This document shows positions 12,697 to 24,700 of a DNA stretch of 64,000 bases, piece after piece. Origin of the DNA: Rhea pennata (taxonomy: Eukaryota > Chordata > Aves > Rheiformes > Rheidae). Numbering within the stretch: the first letter of the stretch is position 1; every line of letters starts with the position of its first letter. The DNA is taken from the NCBI RefSeq assembly GCF_028389875.1, contig NC_084669.1, positions 8,145,501 to 8,209,500 on the forward strand. Reading direction: 5' to 3'. The notes under the pieces were generated by a model, which searched no databases, was not told where the DNA came from, and worked only from the letters and a program-made list of their open reading frames with translations. The position numbers were made by a program, and so were the translations under genes.

Positions 12697-15600
12697 GCTT
12701 CCGGTGTTGTAATACATCTTGCCCCATCCAATCTTGTGATAGCTGGGAAGAGAGAGGTGTGTTTTGTGCAACATAGCAATGTAGGTGTGTTCTGTTTGTG
12801 TGAAGGTTGGTGATGATACATGTTCTTTCCATAGGTTTTGAGTTCCTTGATACTCAAAGATAAAAAACAGATTCTTGGCTCTCCTCAATCCTGGATATAT
12901 GCCATAAGAAATATATCTGGGCATATTATCAACATATGCTTCCTAAGTATTGAAATCAGCATAGCTTAAAGCAGCCTGGAGACTGAATTTACAGCCCTTA
13001 ATTCTTTGTTAGTACAAGTGAAGAATAAGAAAGCCATGGAGATAGACTTGTCAGGAGGTCAATGAGCAATTGTCTGCCCTCTCAGTGGCAACCTGAACCC
13101 CAGTCAGATTTGATTATGGAAGAAGAGCTCAAAGTGTCTGAGATGCACATTCAAAACTTCTTATTTTTGCTTCTGTTCTAGGAGAATGTCAGATGTAATT
13201 GTTAGAACCTAGGGTTATACAGAATAGCCTGGCTGGGTCAAAGTCAGCAAAACTCCTGTTCCAAAGAACAGATTTAATTTTTTCTTCTATCTAACAGGCA
13301 CGTGTTTGGGAATTGGAATCTATTGTAAGAAAAATCATTAATTTTAATTGAGGGAAGAGAGTGGGGGAATTTAAGTTAAATAATTTCACTATAAAAATAT
13401 CTGGTAGGAATTGTAAGAGAGGAGAGTGAGGCCATGCACCAGTAAGAGTACAAACTGGGAAAACAGATTTGCTCCCAGGCCATGTGGCAGCATATGTCTT
13501 ATGGTAACTGATATAATACAACTATCAGTTTAGACATTATCTGAAAAAAGAAAGAAGAGATACCAGATCTGCCAGTAAGTTCTTTCAGGCTATGAGTTCT
13601 TAGGCACTGAGCCACTGCAATCATTCATGCACTTCTAGTATGTCAAGAATAGAGACTCCAGCTTAAATTAAATGTAGAGAGAGATCAGAAAGACAAATCA
13701 AATTGCAGTTATGCAGAAAAGAATTAATTTTTCTTTTGTTAGGGAAACAGAAGCTGGAGAGAGAAATGAAAGCTGATGAAAAGTCTTACAGGAGCAAGTG
13801 AAATAGAGATCCTGAAGATTTTATCTAGAGAAAAAATAAGTCTGGTGCATTTTACCCTGGGGAAAATTATGGAATTTCCCACAGTATTTTCTACTAGAAT
13901 AAAGAAAGATTCAGGCATGTGATTGGGATATAAAATGATACAATAAGAAATGAGAGTGTTAAAGCCAGAGTGAATGCACTGAGGAGGCTTTCTGTATAAG
14001 AGCCTTGATTGTGAAGCTTCATCTCTAAGATGAAATACCAAAAGGACTTCTTGAATGAACTGATGCAATAAGTTTATTTCCTGCAAATCTGTAGTTCATT
14101 TACAAGGATTTTATCAATAGAGTCTAGGATATTAGAGTACCATGAAAGCATCTGAATAGTCACTGAAATAAATAATTCAGTGCAGGATTAAAACTGAGAA
14201 GAGACATGACTGCATACCCTGAACATCTCGGTCTCTACTTGGTAGTTCTGTTTATTTGGCTTAAATTTTTATTGTGTACTTGGTTCTGGGTTCACAAATA
14301 TTTATGAGAGACACTTTTTGATAGACTGTGCTTTTAAGACTGAAGAAAGTCTGCTGTACTATAATATAGTATTTTATTTCAGGAAATGGAAAATTCTCAT
14401 AAATGGCTCTTGCTTTCTCAGCAGCATATCTGTTTATATCACTTTCTGAAAAAAACTCTTGTCTCTTAAAATTATTTTTCTGATCTTACATATAAAGTTA
14501 AAACAGATGATGTAGGTGCAGCAGAGAGTATTTTGGATTATTTATTATTACTGCTCCTTTCTTTGATAGAAGATCTGAAAGTTTTGAGTTTTTTTTGGTT
14601 TTACCTAGCCTTATTTCCAAGAGTGTCATGAGAGAGAAAAGGCACTAAGAAAGAATGCTTTATAATGATTTTGTTATTAATTTATCTCTGGCATAATTTT
14701 GACAGCAAAAAAATGCTGAAGTGTTGAATGAAATTTGTATTGTAATTTTGAAGCACTCATAGTGCTACAGAATATTTACATAATTTGAAAGACTGAATGA
14801 AAATCAAAGTATGTCCTTAAAAACCCTAGACAAAAAGCACATCTGCGAAAAAAATAATCTACCATTCAACGTGGCAGCAAATCATACCAAATAATACATA
14901 TCACTTGACATTTTAAAGATATAATTTAAGTTGTTATAAAAAGCTGGCTTACCTTACCATGAAGATATGAAAGTATTACTTGTTCCAGTCTTTAATAAAG
15001 GAAGATTGTGTTGTGAAATATCAGACTCTTGCATTTTCTGGACTGACTCCAATAGTATGAAGTGATGGAATCAAAAGTTTAAGTACCAAGTTACAATTTT
15101 AAGTTTTAAATATATAAAAAAAACAGAAGGAAAGAGGACTAAATGCTACCAACAGTACACAGTTCCTTTCAATGTTTATTCATCTTAATTCAAGAGATTA
15201 AAGTTTTTTTAAGTTATATATAGTGGTATTAGCAGGAAAGTACAGTAGTTCAGTGTTGATGATTACTATACCAAAGAAAGAAAATTAACTCAAGAAACAG
15301 TATGTAATAAAACTGCAAAGTGGGATAGGGCAGGGGGAAGAAAGTAAGGCAATATATTTATTTTTAGGTGAACAGATCGTGTGAGAAAATTATTGTATTA
15401 TTAAGCAATCTAATCAATTGGAATTCATTTATAGTAGATTTTATCAACCCATGTGCACCATCGCATTTCATTAGAAAGCTGTTGAAATTAGTGGTTTAAA
15501 ATTAAACAAAATGAAAGCTTGTATTTTTAAAAGGGGGAATATATTTTATCCATTCATAAGATGATCAAATTAATTTTTAGAATTGCAAGAATCAAGTATA

Positions 15601-17141
15601 GCAGAAGAAATGAGAAGAAATTGTGTTTTATAGAAGTCTTGGATTCAACGGGGCAATGGCTAGCATTATGCTAGTCACACTGACTTCTCATGTCATAAAA
15701 TCAGATGATCCAATCCAGTTCCTGGCCCTGAGTCAAATTCTTTTTGTGAGCAGAGGAAAATATTTAGATTTCTTTTGCTTCAGCTCCTGTGTGTAGGGAA
15801 AGGATAATAAGTCTTTCCCTCTCCCTTAGTTTGCTTTATTTGTGCAGGTCTAGGGCAGAGAGCTATGCCTCATTTATGAAGGATATTCACAATAGCATAA
15901 TTACTAACTAGAGATATTTCCCAATGATGCAGAAATATTCCTGGGGATTTAGTCTGTACTTCACTAGGGCGTGCAGAAGAGGGGAGTCCCTTCCCCTGCC
16001 TGTACCAGACTAGAAACTATCCAAAGAACTGAGAAGGGGGTCTTGCCCTTGGTAGTACTCCTAAGGGGAGGAGGAGGAGGAGTTCCCTGCTTGTGATGGT
16101 TTCTAGGTTCTACTTTGCACCTGGGTGGAGATGGTAGGTGTACTGAAGGAACATGTCTGAGAAGGTGGCCTGCTGATTTCTCAGCTTTGCTGCAAACCTC
16201 CTAAGCAAGCTGCTCTGGTAGACTTCACAAGAGATGACTGGATTCTGACATCTCAAAATTATTGCTGCGTAATTTTAAGCACACCTGTTCATCACTCAAG
16301 TTTGGCCTTGTGTAACTGATTTCATTAACACTTTCTGATAAACCTCATTGGAAGTATTCTGGAATAGCTAGTTGCTAGGATGAGTTGAATAGAGTTACCA
16401 AACATGATTCATACATAGGATTTCTGTGCCCAAATGATAAACCTGCAGTTAGTACTGAAAGAGAAACAGCCTTTGCTTGGTTTATTTTGGCTAATGCTGA
16501 TCAGTAACTCTGGGTAGTTTGATTTTGTTAAATAGTACAATCAAAACACTCCCAAATCTGGGGGGGTCAATGTTATAGATAATACAAGCAATGCAGCTCA
16601 GGCCTGACTTCAGCATAATCAGAATTCTTATGGGGAAGAGTTTTGTGCCATAGAATGTGGTGTCATATGTTCTTCATATAGGGAAAGTAACCATAATCCT
16701 AAATATTGTTCTGAGTTAATATCCCTAAAAATCATAGGATATGTCTTAAAAAATCTCTGGCTTCAGAAAGGAAAGCTACAGATGAAAAGTCCAGGTTCAC
16801 TGATAAGGAGAAAATAATTATTTGGAAGGCTGCCAGTAAATTTAAAAGCCTGAATCATACAATATCATTTTGATGAAGAAAGTACCTGTTTCAGTTTTCG
16901 AGAAATAGTCCCAGGTTAGCCAGTGCTGAAGCAGAGCTGCATAGACCTGGTCAATTAGTTGTTCCCAAAGAAAAGGGCAACAATCAAATATTCTGCTGTA
17001 CATTAAGCTGTCCTGCTTGACACATGGTGAACTTTGATGGTAGTTTCTCATGGTACACGATACATCTGGGTATACAATCCTTGTTTCTGAACACTGTTCT
17101 GGATATGCTGCTAAAATGTTCATTGAAATGTATTCTTCAAG

Positions 17142-17310
17142 CAGGAGGAACACAAATAAGGCAATGCCATTCAAGCTCTGAATATTTTTGTATTAAAATT
17201 ATTCTTCAGAAACCTGATATGCAATCAGGAGGAACATAAATAAGGCAATACCATTCAAGCTCTGAATATTTTTATATTTAGAATTATTCTTCAGATAGCT
17301 AATATGCAAT
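17142..17310 (+). repeat. 84/85-bp tandem duplication
   Basis: Two adjacent units, 17142-17225 and 17226-17310. Both begin CAGGAGGAACA.AAATAAGG, continue with CATTCAAGCTCTGAATATTT, and end TATGCAAT. A modest number of substitutions and one indel separate them. It lies in the intergenic region downstream of gene B. Confidence 0.95.
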
Positions 17311-17639
17311 CAAATGCTCCAGAAAACATGAAAGTGTCTGCTTAGTTATTCAGGAAAAGGATACTACTAAAGAATATAACTGTATAATTCTTTTTATTTT
17401 ATTTTTTTGCCTTGAAGCTTCTATGATAATTAAGTATATTTCAGAGCAGTGGGATGTTTTTTCCTACTTTAGTATTTTGCCAATTAATTCTGAAATACAA
17501 TCAAACTACATGAGAATATTGCTAGTAAAATACCTGCTAGTTGTCATTGTAACTGTAACATTGTCACAGAAGCATAACTCCTTCTTATGGATAAAAAGCC
17601 AAAAATATTAATTAGGAAATAAACCTTCAACTTAATCAT

Positions 17640-18579
17640 CAGCTTATTCATTAATGACCTGGATGAGGGGATGGAGTGCCTCCTCAACAAGTTTGCTGAT
17701 GATACCGAGCTGGGAGGAGTGGCTGATACACCAGAGGGCTGTGCTGCCATTCAGAGAGACCTGGACAGGTGGGAGAGCTGGGCAGAGAAGAACCTCATGA
17801 GGTTCAACAAGGGCAAGTGCAGAGGAGTCCTGCACCTAGGGAGGAATAACCCTAGGCACCAGTACAAGCTGGGGGCTGACCTTCTGGAGAGCAGCTCTGC
17901 AGAGAAGGACCTGGGAGTGCTGGTGGACAACAAGTTGACCATGAGCCAGCAATGTGCCCTTGTGGCCAAGAAGGCCAATGGTCTCCTGGGGTGCATTAGG
18001 AAGAGTGTTGCCAGCAGGTTGAGGGAGGTGATCCTGCCCCTCTACTCAGCCCTGGGGCAGCCTCATCTGGAGTACTTGTGTCCAGTTCTGGGATCCCCAG
18101 TACAAGAGAGACATGGATCTACTGGAGAGAGTCCAGCGTAGGGCTACAAAGGTGGTAGAGGACTTGAGCATCTCTCTCATGAGGAAAGACCACGAGAGCT
18201 GGGCCTATTTAGCTTGGAGAAGAGAAGACTGAGGGAGGATGTTATCAATGTCTATAAGTACCTGAAGGAAGGGTGTCAAGGGGACAGGGACAAACTCTTT
18301 TCAGTTGTCCCATGTGACAGGACAAGAGGCAACACGCAAAAACTGAACCACAGGAAGTTCCGCTTAAATATGAGGAAAAACTTCTTAACTGTGAGAGTGA
18401 CAGAGCCCTGGAACAGGTTGCCCAGAGAGGTTGTGGAGTCTCCTTCTCTGGAAATATTCAAAACCTGCCTGGATGCAATCCTGTTTAACATGCTGTAGGT
18501 GACCCTGCTTGAGCAGGGAGGTTGGACTAGATGATCTCCAGAGGTCCCTTCCAACCTTACTGATTCTGTGATTCTATGA
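17640..18579 (+). mobile_element. CR1 LINE, 5'-truncated copy with reverse-transcriptase end of ORF2
   Basis: Opens with a decayed [12 protein letters not shown] segment, then [11 protein letters not shown] (the FADD reverse-transcriptase motif), [20 protein letters not shown] and [13 protein letters not shown]. After frameshifts comes the usual 3' part ([13 protein letters not shown], then [20 protein letters not shown]). It ends with the CR1 3' tail GACTAGATGATC...CCAACC and the octamers ATTCTGTG/ATTCTATG. ORF2 is split over at least two frames, so the copy is dead. It ends about 35 bp from the gene B poly(A) signal, tail to tail. Confidence 0.95.
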
Positions 18580-18613
18580 AAACTTTTGTAGAGGGCTGAA
18601 GAAATTTTTGATA

Positions 18614-18619
18614 TTTATT
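18614..18619 (-). terminator. PNLIPRP3: Polyadenylation signal of gene B
   Basis: TTTATT on the plus strand is AATAAA on the minus strand, 100 nt after the gene B stop codon. The implied 3' UTR is about 120-130 nt and ends close to the edge of the CR1 copy at 17640-18579. Cleavage position is inferred. Confidence 0.7.
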
Positions 18620-18718
18620 GAAGGAACCTTGTTAGTGGTTTGCCACTGACTGAAAAAAATGTTTCCTCTAGACTGTGAACATTCCACACTGGGCAAACAC
18701 AGTGGTCTCGTTGAAGAG

Positions 18719-18782
18719 TTAGCAAGGTATCAGTGTTTGCCATATGCTTGACTGCACAGGTCCGTGGCCACAAAATGTAGAC
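18719..18782 (-). CDS. PNLIPRP3: Gene B exon 12 (C-terminus and stop)
   Basis: 64 coding nt after a TGCCAG acceptor: [20 protein letters not shown], then Cys465 and TAA at 18721-18719. The two cysteines have 15 residues between them, as in the final disulfide of pancreatic lipase. The longest ORF here is in a different frame and is spurious. Confidence 0.92.
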
Positions 18783-21700
18783 CTGGCAATGAAAGAAAAG
18801 TTTAAGTAAATATTTTGCAGCACAATGTGACATTTTCATAGCAGCAGCGCCAGATAATAGATAAAAACCTATTTTTATTTCATGTTAGGCCAACGAATGA
18901 GTTCTAATAGCCTGAAAATATAAATACGTGTATGTATTATCAAGGAATTTTTTATACTGGTTAGTATATAATTATTCAAACCTATGATACATTTACTGTT
19001 ATGTACAGACTGCATTAGCATTTTTGTTTGGACAAGAAGTGTGCTTTTGAAGAGTATCTCAGCTCCCACTTACCACACTTTTGTTTACATGACAGAGAGA
19101 TCTCAGAGCATATGAAGTGGATTCATTTTGGATAAAACTAAACTGAAATATGTGCTCCAACAGTGTATGTAATATACTTCAGATGCTAGTGCATATCCAG
19201 TCCATGGGATCAGATTATAGACAATCTAAAGCACCCTGTCAAAACGTGTATAATGTTTCACTGTGCAGAGCTGCTTATAATGTGCTGTGCTACTTACTAA
19301 GGTAGACATAGCATGAGCATGTGAAATTGCAGTTCAGGAGACCAGATCAAACTTTTCTTATCAGTGCAGGGCTACCCCCACTCACAATTTCAGATCTGAT
19401 ATGTCCTGTTCTTTGGGAAAGTCCAGCTGCAATATTCAGCTGGCAGGAGTAACTGTAGTCATCCAAACACCCAAGTACTCCCATGAAATGTGGATTAGAC
19501 TCCTATTTTCATTACTTAAACTCACTTCCTTTTAGGAATGTGTTATCATGCAAAGGTGTTTACCCTTTTTTCTTTTTTTTTTCTTTCCAGAGCCATAGAA
19601 CAAAACACAATGAGATTGTGTACTCACAGATTTCCATTTTCCCCAGATATTACTGTGACTTCTTCAGCTCCCATACAGCCTTTATGTAAATGACCTGGAT
19701 ATTTTTTCCAGAGAAACTCAACTTCTGAAATATTCCCAGAAATTTCTGTATCAATATAGTTCAAATATGTGTTGCCTGGTTTGAAAGTTCCCCTGCCAAA
19801 GGAAAAGCACAAAAGCGGTGCTCTGTGTCCTTTAAAAATGAGGGAAAATGTTGGTACCTAAAACAGTTTAGGCAAAAAGGGATGAGGGGTGGGATGCCAT
19901 GAGAGTAGAAGTTCTGAACACCATTCTTATAATTTTGTTGCATTATTCAAAATCTCATGTAGATCCAAGTCCTTCTGCTCAGGCAGGACCTTTACAGTAC
20001 GCTTTAACAGGATCACCTCTTAAATCCAGAAATATCAAGTTCTATCCTCTCTGCTGAATTGTTATTGAAGTCATGTTACAATGTGATAATGCCTTTGGAT
20101 CTTAAATTTTCCTGTGTAAAATGCATCAAATATTTATTTGGACAATATTGTAATAGGAACAGCTCTCCTGGCTCAGACAAAACATCCCTGTAGTCCAGTT
20201 CTTGCTCAGAGCCTGGGTTAAAGAAAAGGTGTGGGAAAACTAAGTCTAGATAATGTTTATAGCAACATTTTCCCCAAATGCTCTTGCTTCCTCCAACAAT
20301 CTGAGGATCTGGAATGTCATGATCCAGAGATAGTATCTATGTATTTGTCAGTCTTTGATGGATTTCAACTTACTCATCAATGACATGAGTGAAGGGACAG
20401 AGTGCCTCCTCAGCAAGTTTTCTGATGGTATCAAAATGGGAGGAGTAGCTGATACACTGGAAGGCTGTGCTGCTATTCAGAGACCCGGACAGGCTGGAGA
20501 GTTGGGTGGAGAGGAACCTCACAAAGTTTGACAAAGGCAAGTGCAGGGTCCTGCACCTAGGGAGGAATAAGCCCCCTGCACCAGTACAGGTTGGGGACTG
20601 ACCTACTGGGAAGCAGCTTTGCAGAGAAGGACCTGGGAGTGCTGGTGGACAACAAGTTGACCATGAGCCAGCAATGTGCCCTTGTGGCCAAGAAGGCCAA
20701 TGGTCTCCTGGGGTGCATTAGGAAGAGTGTTGCCAGCAGGTTGAGGGAGGTGGTGCTGCCTCTCTACTCAGCCCTTGTGAGGCCTCATCTAGAGTACTTG
20801 TGTCCAGTTCTGGGATCCCCAGTACAAGAGAGACATGGATCTACTGGAGAGAGTCCAGCATGGGGCTACAAAGGTGGTAGAGGACTCAAGCACCTCTCTC
20901 ATGAGGAAAGAGCAGGGCCTGTTCAGCCTGGAGGAGAGAAGACTGAGGGGGATCTTATCAATGTCTACAAAGACCTTCAGGAAGGGTGTCAAAAGGATGG
21001 GGCCAGACTCTTTTCAGCTGCCAAGAGATAAAACAAGAGGCAATGGGCACAAATTGAAACACAGGAAATTCTGCCTGAAGGTGAGGAAAAACTTCTTAAC
21101 TGTGAGAGTGACAGAGCCCTGGAACAGGTTGCCCAGAGAGGTTGTGGAGTCTCCTTCTCTGGAAATACTCAAAACCCACCTGGACTCAATCCTGTGCAAG
21201 GTGCTCTAGGTGACCCTGCTTGAGCAGGGGTTTTGGACTAGCTGATCTCTATAGGTCCCTTCCAACCTCAATCATTCTGTGATTCTGTGAGTCTCTGAGT
21301 CTCTTCTGTGAACTTGTCCAGTCTCTTCTCAAGCCCATGCAACTTTTAGCAGTTGAAGTTTCCTGGGGTAAGAGGTTCCACAGCTTAGATAGCTGTTGTG
21401 TGAAAAAAAAAGCTCTTCTGTGTGCTTTGAAAACACAGGAAGCATTGCTGAAGCACTTGCCAGGCTAATTCCTGAAATCTTAGTGGGCAGTGAAATACAT
21501 CTTTCTCTTTGAAATTGCAAACTCAGGAACTAGCTGGAGGCTGGATGGAAATGTAGTAGCAGTGTGCAGTAGTAATAACCTGCACTTAACATGATGTAGA
21601 TCAACCAAAAGTCTTGAAATACTCAACAGACAAGTAATTAAACTTTACAACAGTCCTGTCATGTGGGCAAGTACTGTAATCCTTATGTGAGAGAAAAATA

Positions 21701-24700
21701 ATCTGAGTGAGTGATAAATAGGAAGATCATGCATGCAACATTTGAATATACATAAGAAAGACATTGGACTAAAAGTTGATTGCAATTCTCTCCTTTGACC
21801 TCAGTGAGAATAAGTAGGTTATAACACCTTATAGATTTGTAATAATTTCAAATATGAAATGATATACAACTTAAGTGGGCATGGGAGAATTCTAACAGGA
21901 GTATAAGAAAAGGAAGCCAGCTGATCTCTTAAGGGTACTGCTAATGGTTTTTAGGTTAGAGAAAGAGCTTATGAATAGTATAATTCCTAGCAAATCAGTG
22001 CTGGCTGCTCTGTATTCACACAGCCTTTGCCATGGATTATGCAAGATTTAAACATCTAGAGCATTTTTAGCTGTCTTTTCTCTGGCAAATTTAAGGGAAG
22101 ATTGAAAAACATACGTATCATGCCTTTTTCCTTAATCATTATGGATTAGGAAGGAATGTCCTGTTGATGTTTTGACTGATTTCTTCCTTCGAATCAGTGT
22201 TGCAATCTTCACTGAAGCGATCAAGGTTGTGTTGAGGCTATCACATCTTTCCCAGCATGATTGATCCTGAATACTAGGAAGGAATTCTGAGGAGTAATTG
22301 TCATTTTTTCCCCTTTGCTTGAAATCTGTGGGCCAGTTGCCATCTAGGAAAACTGCTTAAAGCAACATAGTGTCTGTAGTAGTCACTACTGAGCAGAGGG
22401 AACACTATTCCTGCTATGCAGGAACGTTATTCTGGATACCACTTCAGAAATGAGTTTTCAACCTATCAATCCAAAGACTATGCATGTTAGTATCTAAGAA
22501 GCAGATAGTTAATCAGAGGGGATCTACAAAGGCATGCAGATGTGCTAGTTGTTTAACTTTCTGTGCCTTTCAAGATGATAACACTAGATTAGTTAGTACA
22601 GTCTTCATCTGTGTTGGCAACAGATTTATTCTAGTTTATATCCCTGCCTTCTGTGGAATCTGTGCTCATTACAGTTGAATGCATATTACAGTATGAAATT
22701 AACACATAAATTACCTGTAGTTGTATCACTGTATTTGCAACCAAATGTATTTCTGGTATAGACCGGTGAGAGGGTAATGTCCCAACACAGATAAAGTTGG
22801 TTTTACAATACTTAGACTGTACTCTTGACAACAATGAATTTATTAGATGTAAATTCATATTTACTGGGAAAGGCCAGGTTAAGTGGACAGGAATTTCAGA
22901 TCCCAGTGCAATTCTTAAGCAAGGTGCAACTTTCTTACTTGCTGTTTCATATTCCCTAGAGGAGGGGTGATTTTAAATGATTGTACATCATAGAACTCTT
23001 TTCTGTCTTCTCAAGGAAGATCACCAAATGACGTATTTGAACCAAGAAGTAGCCTGTTCTCAGGTCACAAGCCTCTTTGTTCTTGCCCTCTAGGCTATGC
23101 TAATTGTCATCCTCAGAAAAGAAAATGCAGAGCAAGAAAATTCAGCAAGCATATTTTAGCTTCAATCTGTAGCATGAGGAACTTTGATCACTTATCAGCT
23201 ACTTTAACTACCAGGGTAAATCACAGGTAAGGTCAAATAAAATGAGATGTAAAAATAGCATGCATGCATTCAAAATAATAATGTTGTTAGAGTCATTTTT
23301 TTCAACTGTCATGTTAAACTTACTTGTCGATTGTGTATTTTCTCCTGATCCCGTTAGTTCCAGTCAAGGCTACATCTATATTTCCCTTCATGGTTTCTGT
23401 TGCAGCCACTCTGACGCGTATCTCTTTTCGCCAGCCTTTCAAAACAAAATGAAATAAATTATGGGTGTGCAGAGATTTCTTTCCTAATGGTAAAGTGTTT
23501 CATATGTTTCAGTGTTTTTCAGGGGGAGGAGAGGATTGTACAAATGAGCACATGAGCAAACAAAATGTCACTCTCTCTATTAAGGCAAATGTTAGTTCTA
23601 CAGGGCTTTCTGATAATACCAATTAGCTTGACACTGGTCTAAATCATAGATCCAGCCTTTGCCAGCCTGCTGGCTATGCTGAGAATTAAATCTGCAGAGG
23701 TCAATACTATACTTTGCTCTTCCACTTGGCCTCAGTATTAACTTCATAATTTCTTACACTTAAAAGCAATTTGGAGGGCCTCATGGGTAGCATGTTAGCT
23801 CTGAATTATGAAGTGATGTCCACGGACCTACTGTGTTGTTAAAGGTGTATTAAACAAAGTTGGCAACATTTCAAGAATGGTCCTGATCTACAGTGTTCAA
23901 GGTTTTTTTTAATACCTGTTAACTGCTCAGAAGAGCCTGTCTTGTCTTTCCAAACCAGATGCAGGGCCTAATATGCAGTAGTAAATATTATTTTCAAATA
24001 ACAGGGTTTGGAAAGATTTTACACTGGCTTTAATTTGGGCTATTAAAGGGAGAGTCTCTTCACCTACTTCAAAAAATTATATTTGGTTTTAGGTTATAGT
24101 TTATATAAGCTCAACAGTTTTTAGATATTGAAATCAGTGTATTCATTCAGATTGAGGAAATGGTTAATTTCTCTGCGTTCAAATTCATTTTGTTTTCGTT
24201 TTTGATGATGTGATTCATCAAAATGTGATTTTTTTTCTTAATTTTGTTTTCATATTCTAGTATTTAGTGAATAAGGTCCTCAAAGACCCTATCTCATTTA
24301 TGGCGCTTGAAGTTCCTCATCTATGATGAATAATAGCTTATTTATGAATTTTCTAATTTCCCAGTTCTGTGGCTGCTTCACAATTAAAACGATAGATCCT
24401 TATGACTCCCTGTCATTTTGACTTGATGAGCTTTGCAAAAATACCCTGAAATCATCTAGTTTTATACATTTTTTCAATGACAGTAATTAACTTTTTACTT
24501 TGAAAGTTTGTGCTTTCAGCATAATCTCTTCCTACCTACAGCATTACTGAATTTTCAAAGTCATTGCCTATTGCATATTAACAAAATTTAGGAGAGCTTT
24601 TAACTTAAAAGAGGTCACCATCAGTTGATCTGTTTCTGTAATTATCTTAGCATTTCCTGGATAATGTTGGTAATGCATATTCCTAACATACACGAAACTC

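Larger units (their letters stand above)
12331..17639. other. Intergenic DNA, part 2
   Basis: Contains an AT microsatellite, a GC-richer unassigned patch at about 15960-16230 with a GGA run, and the 84-bp tandem duplication. The longest ORFs (13739-14086 and 16842-17174, minus) show no family motif and no splice logic. Confidence 0.6.
19793..23323 (-). other. Intron 10 of gene B
   Basis: 3531 bp, the longest intron. It contains an antisense CR1 copy (20363-21291) and an adjoining older CR1/L3 relic (21306-21430). The segment 22700-22860 has exon-like borders but does not encode lipase sequence. Confidence 0.75.

Noticed and set aside
13739..14086. 115-aa minus-strand ORF
   Set aside because: No family motif, no splice context, composition like surrounding intergenic DNA; expected by chance in 64 kb.
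16842..17174. 110-aa minus-strand ORF
   Set aside because: Overlaps the start of the tandem duplication, no recognisable domain and no neighbour logic.
17671..18498. ORFs of 156 and 94 aa as host genes
   Set aside because: They are CR1 ORF2 fragments, with the FADD reverse-transcriptase motif and CR1 3' end.
20591..21209. ORFs of 146 and 124 aa as host genes
   Set aside because: They are the second CR1 copy in two frames.
22715..22810. Minus-strand open segment with AG and GT borders in intron 10 of gene B, first thought to be the next lipase exon
   Set aside because: Its peptide lacks any PLAT-domain match, and the true exon 11 with the correct phase and GTFKP...VEFLWKK is at 19628-19792.
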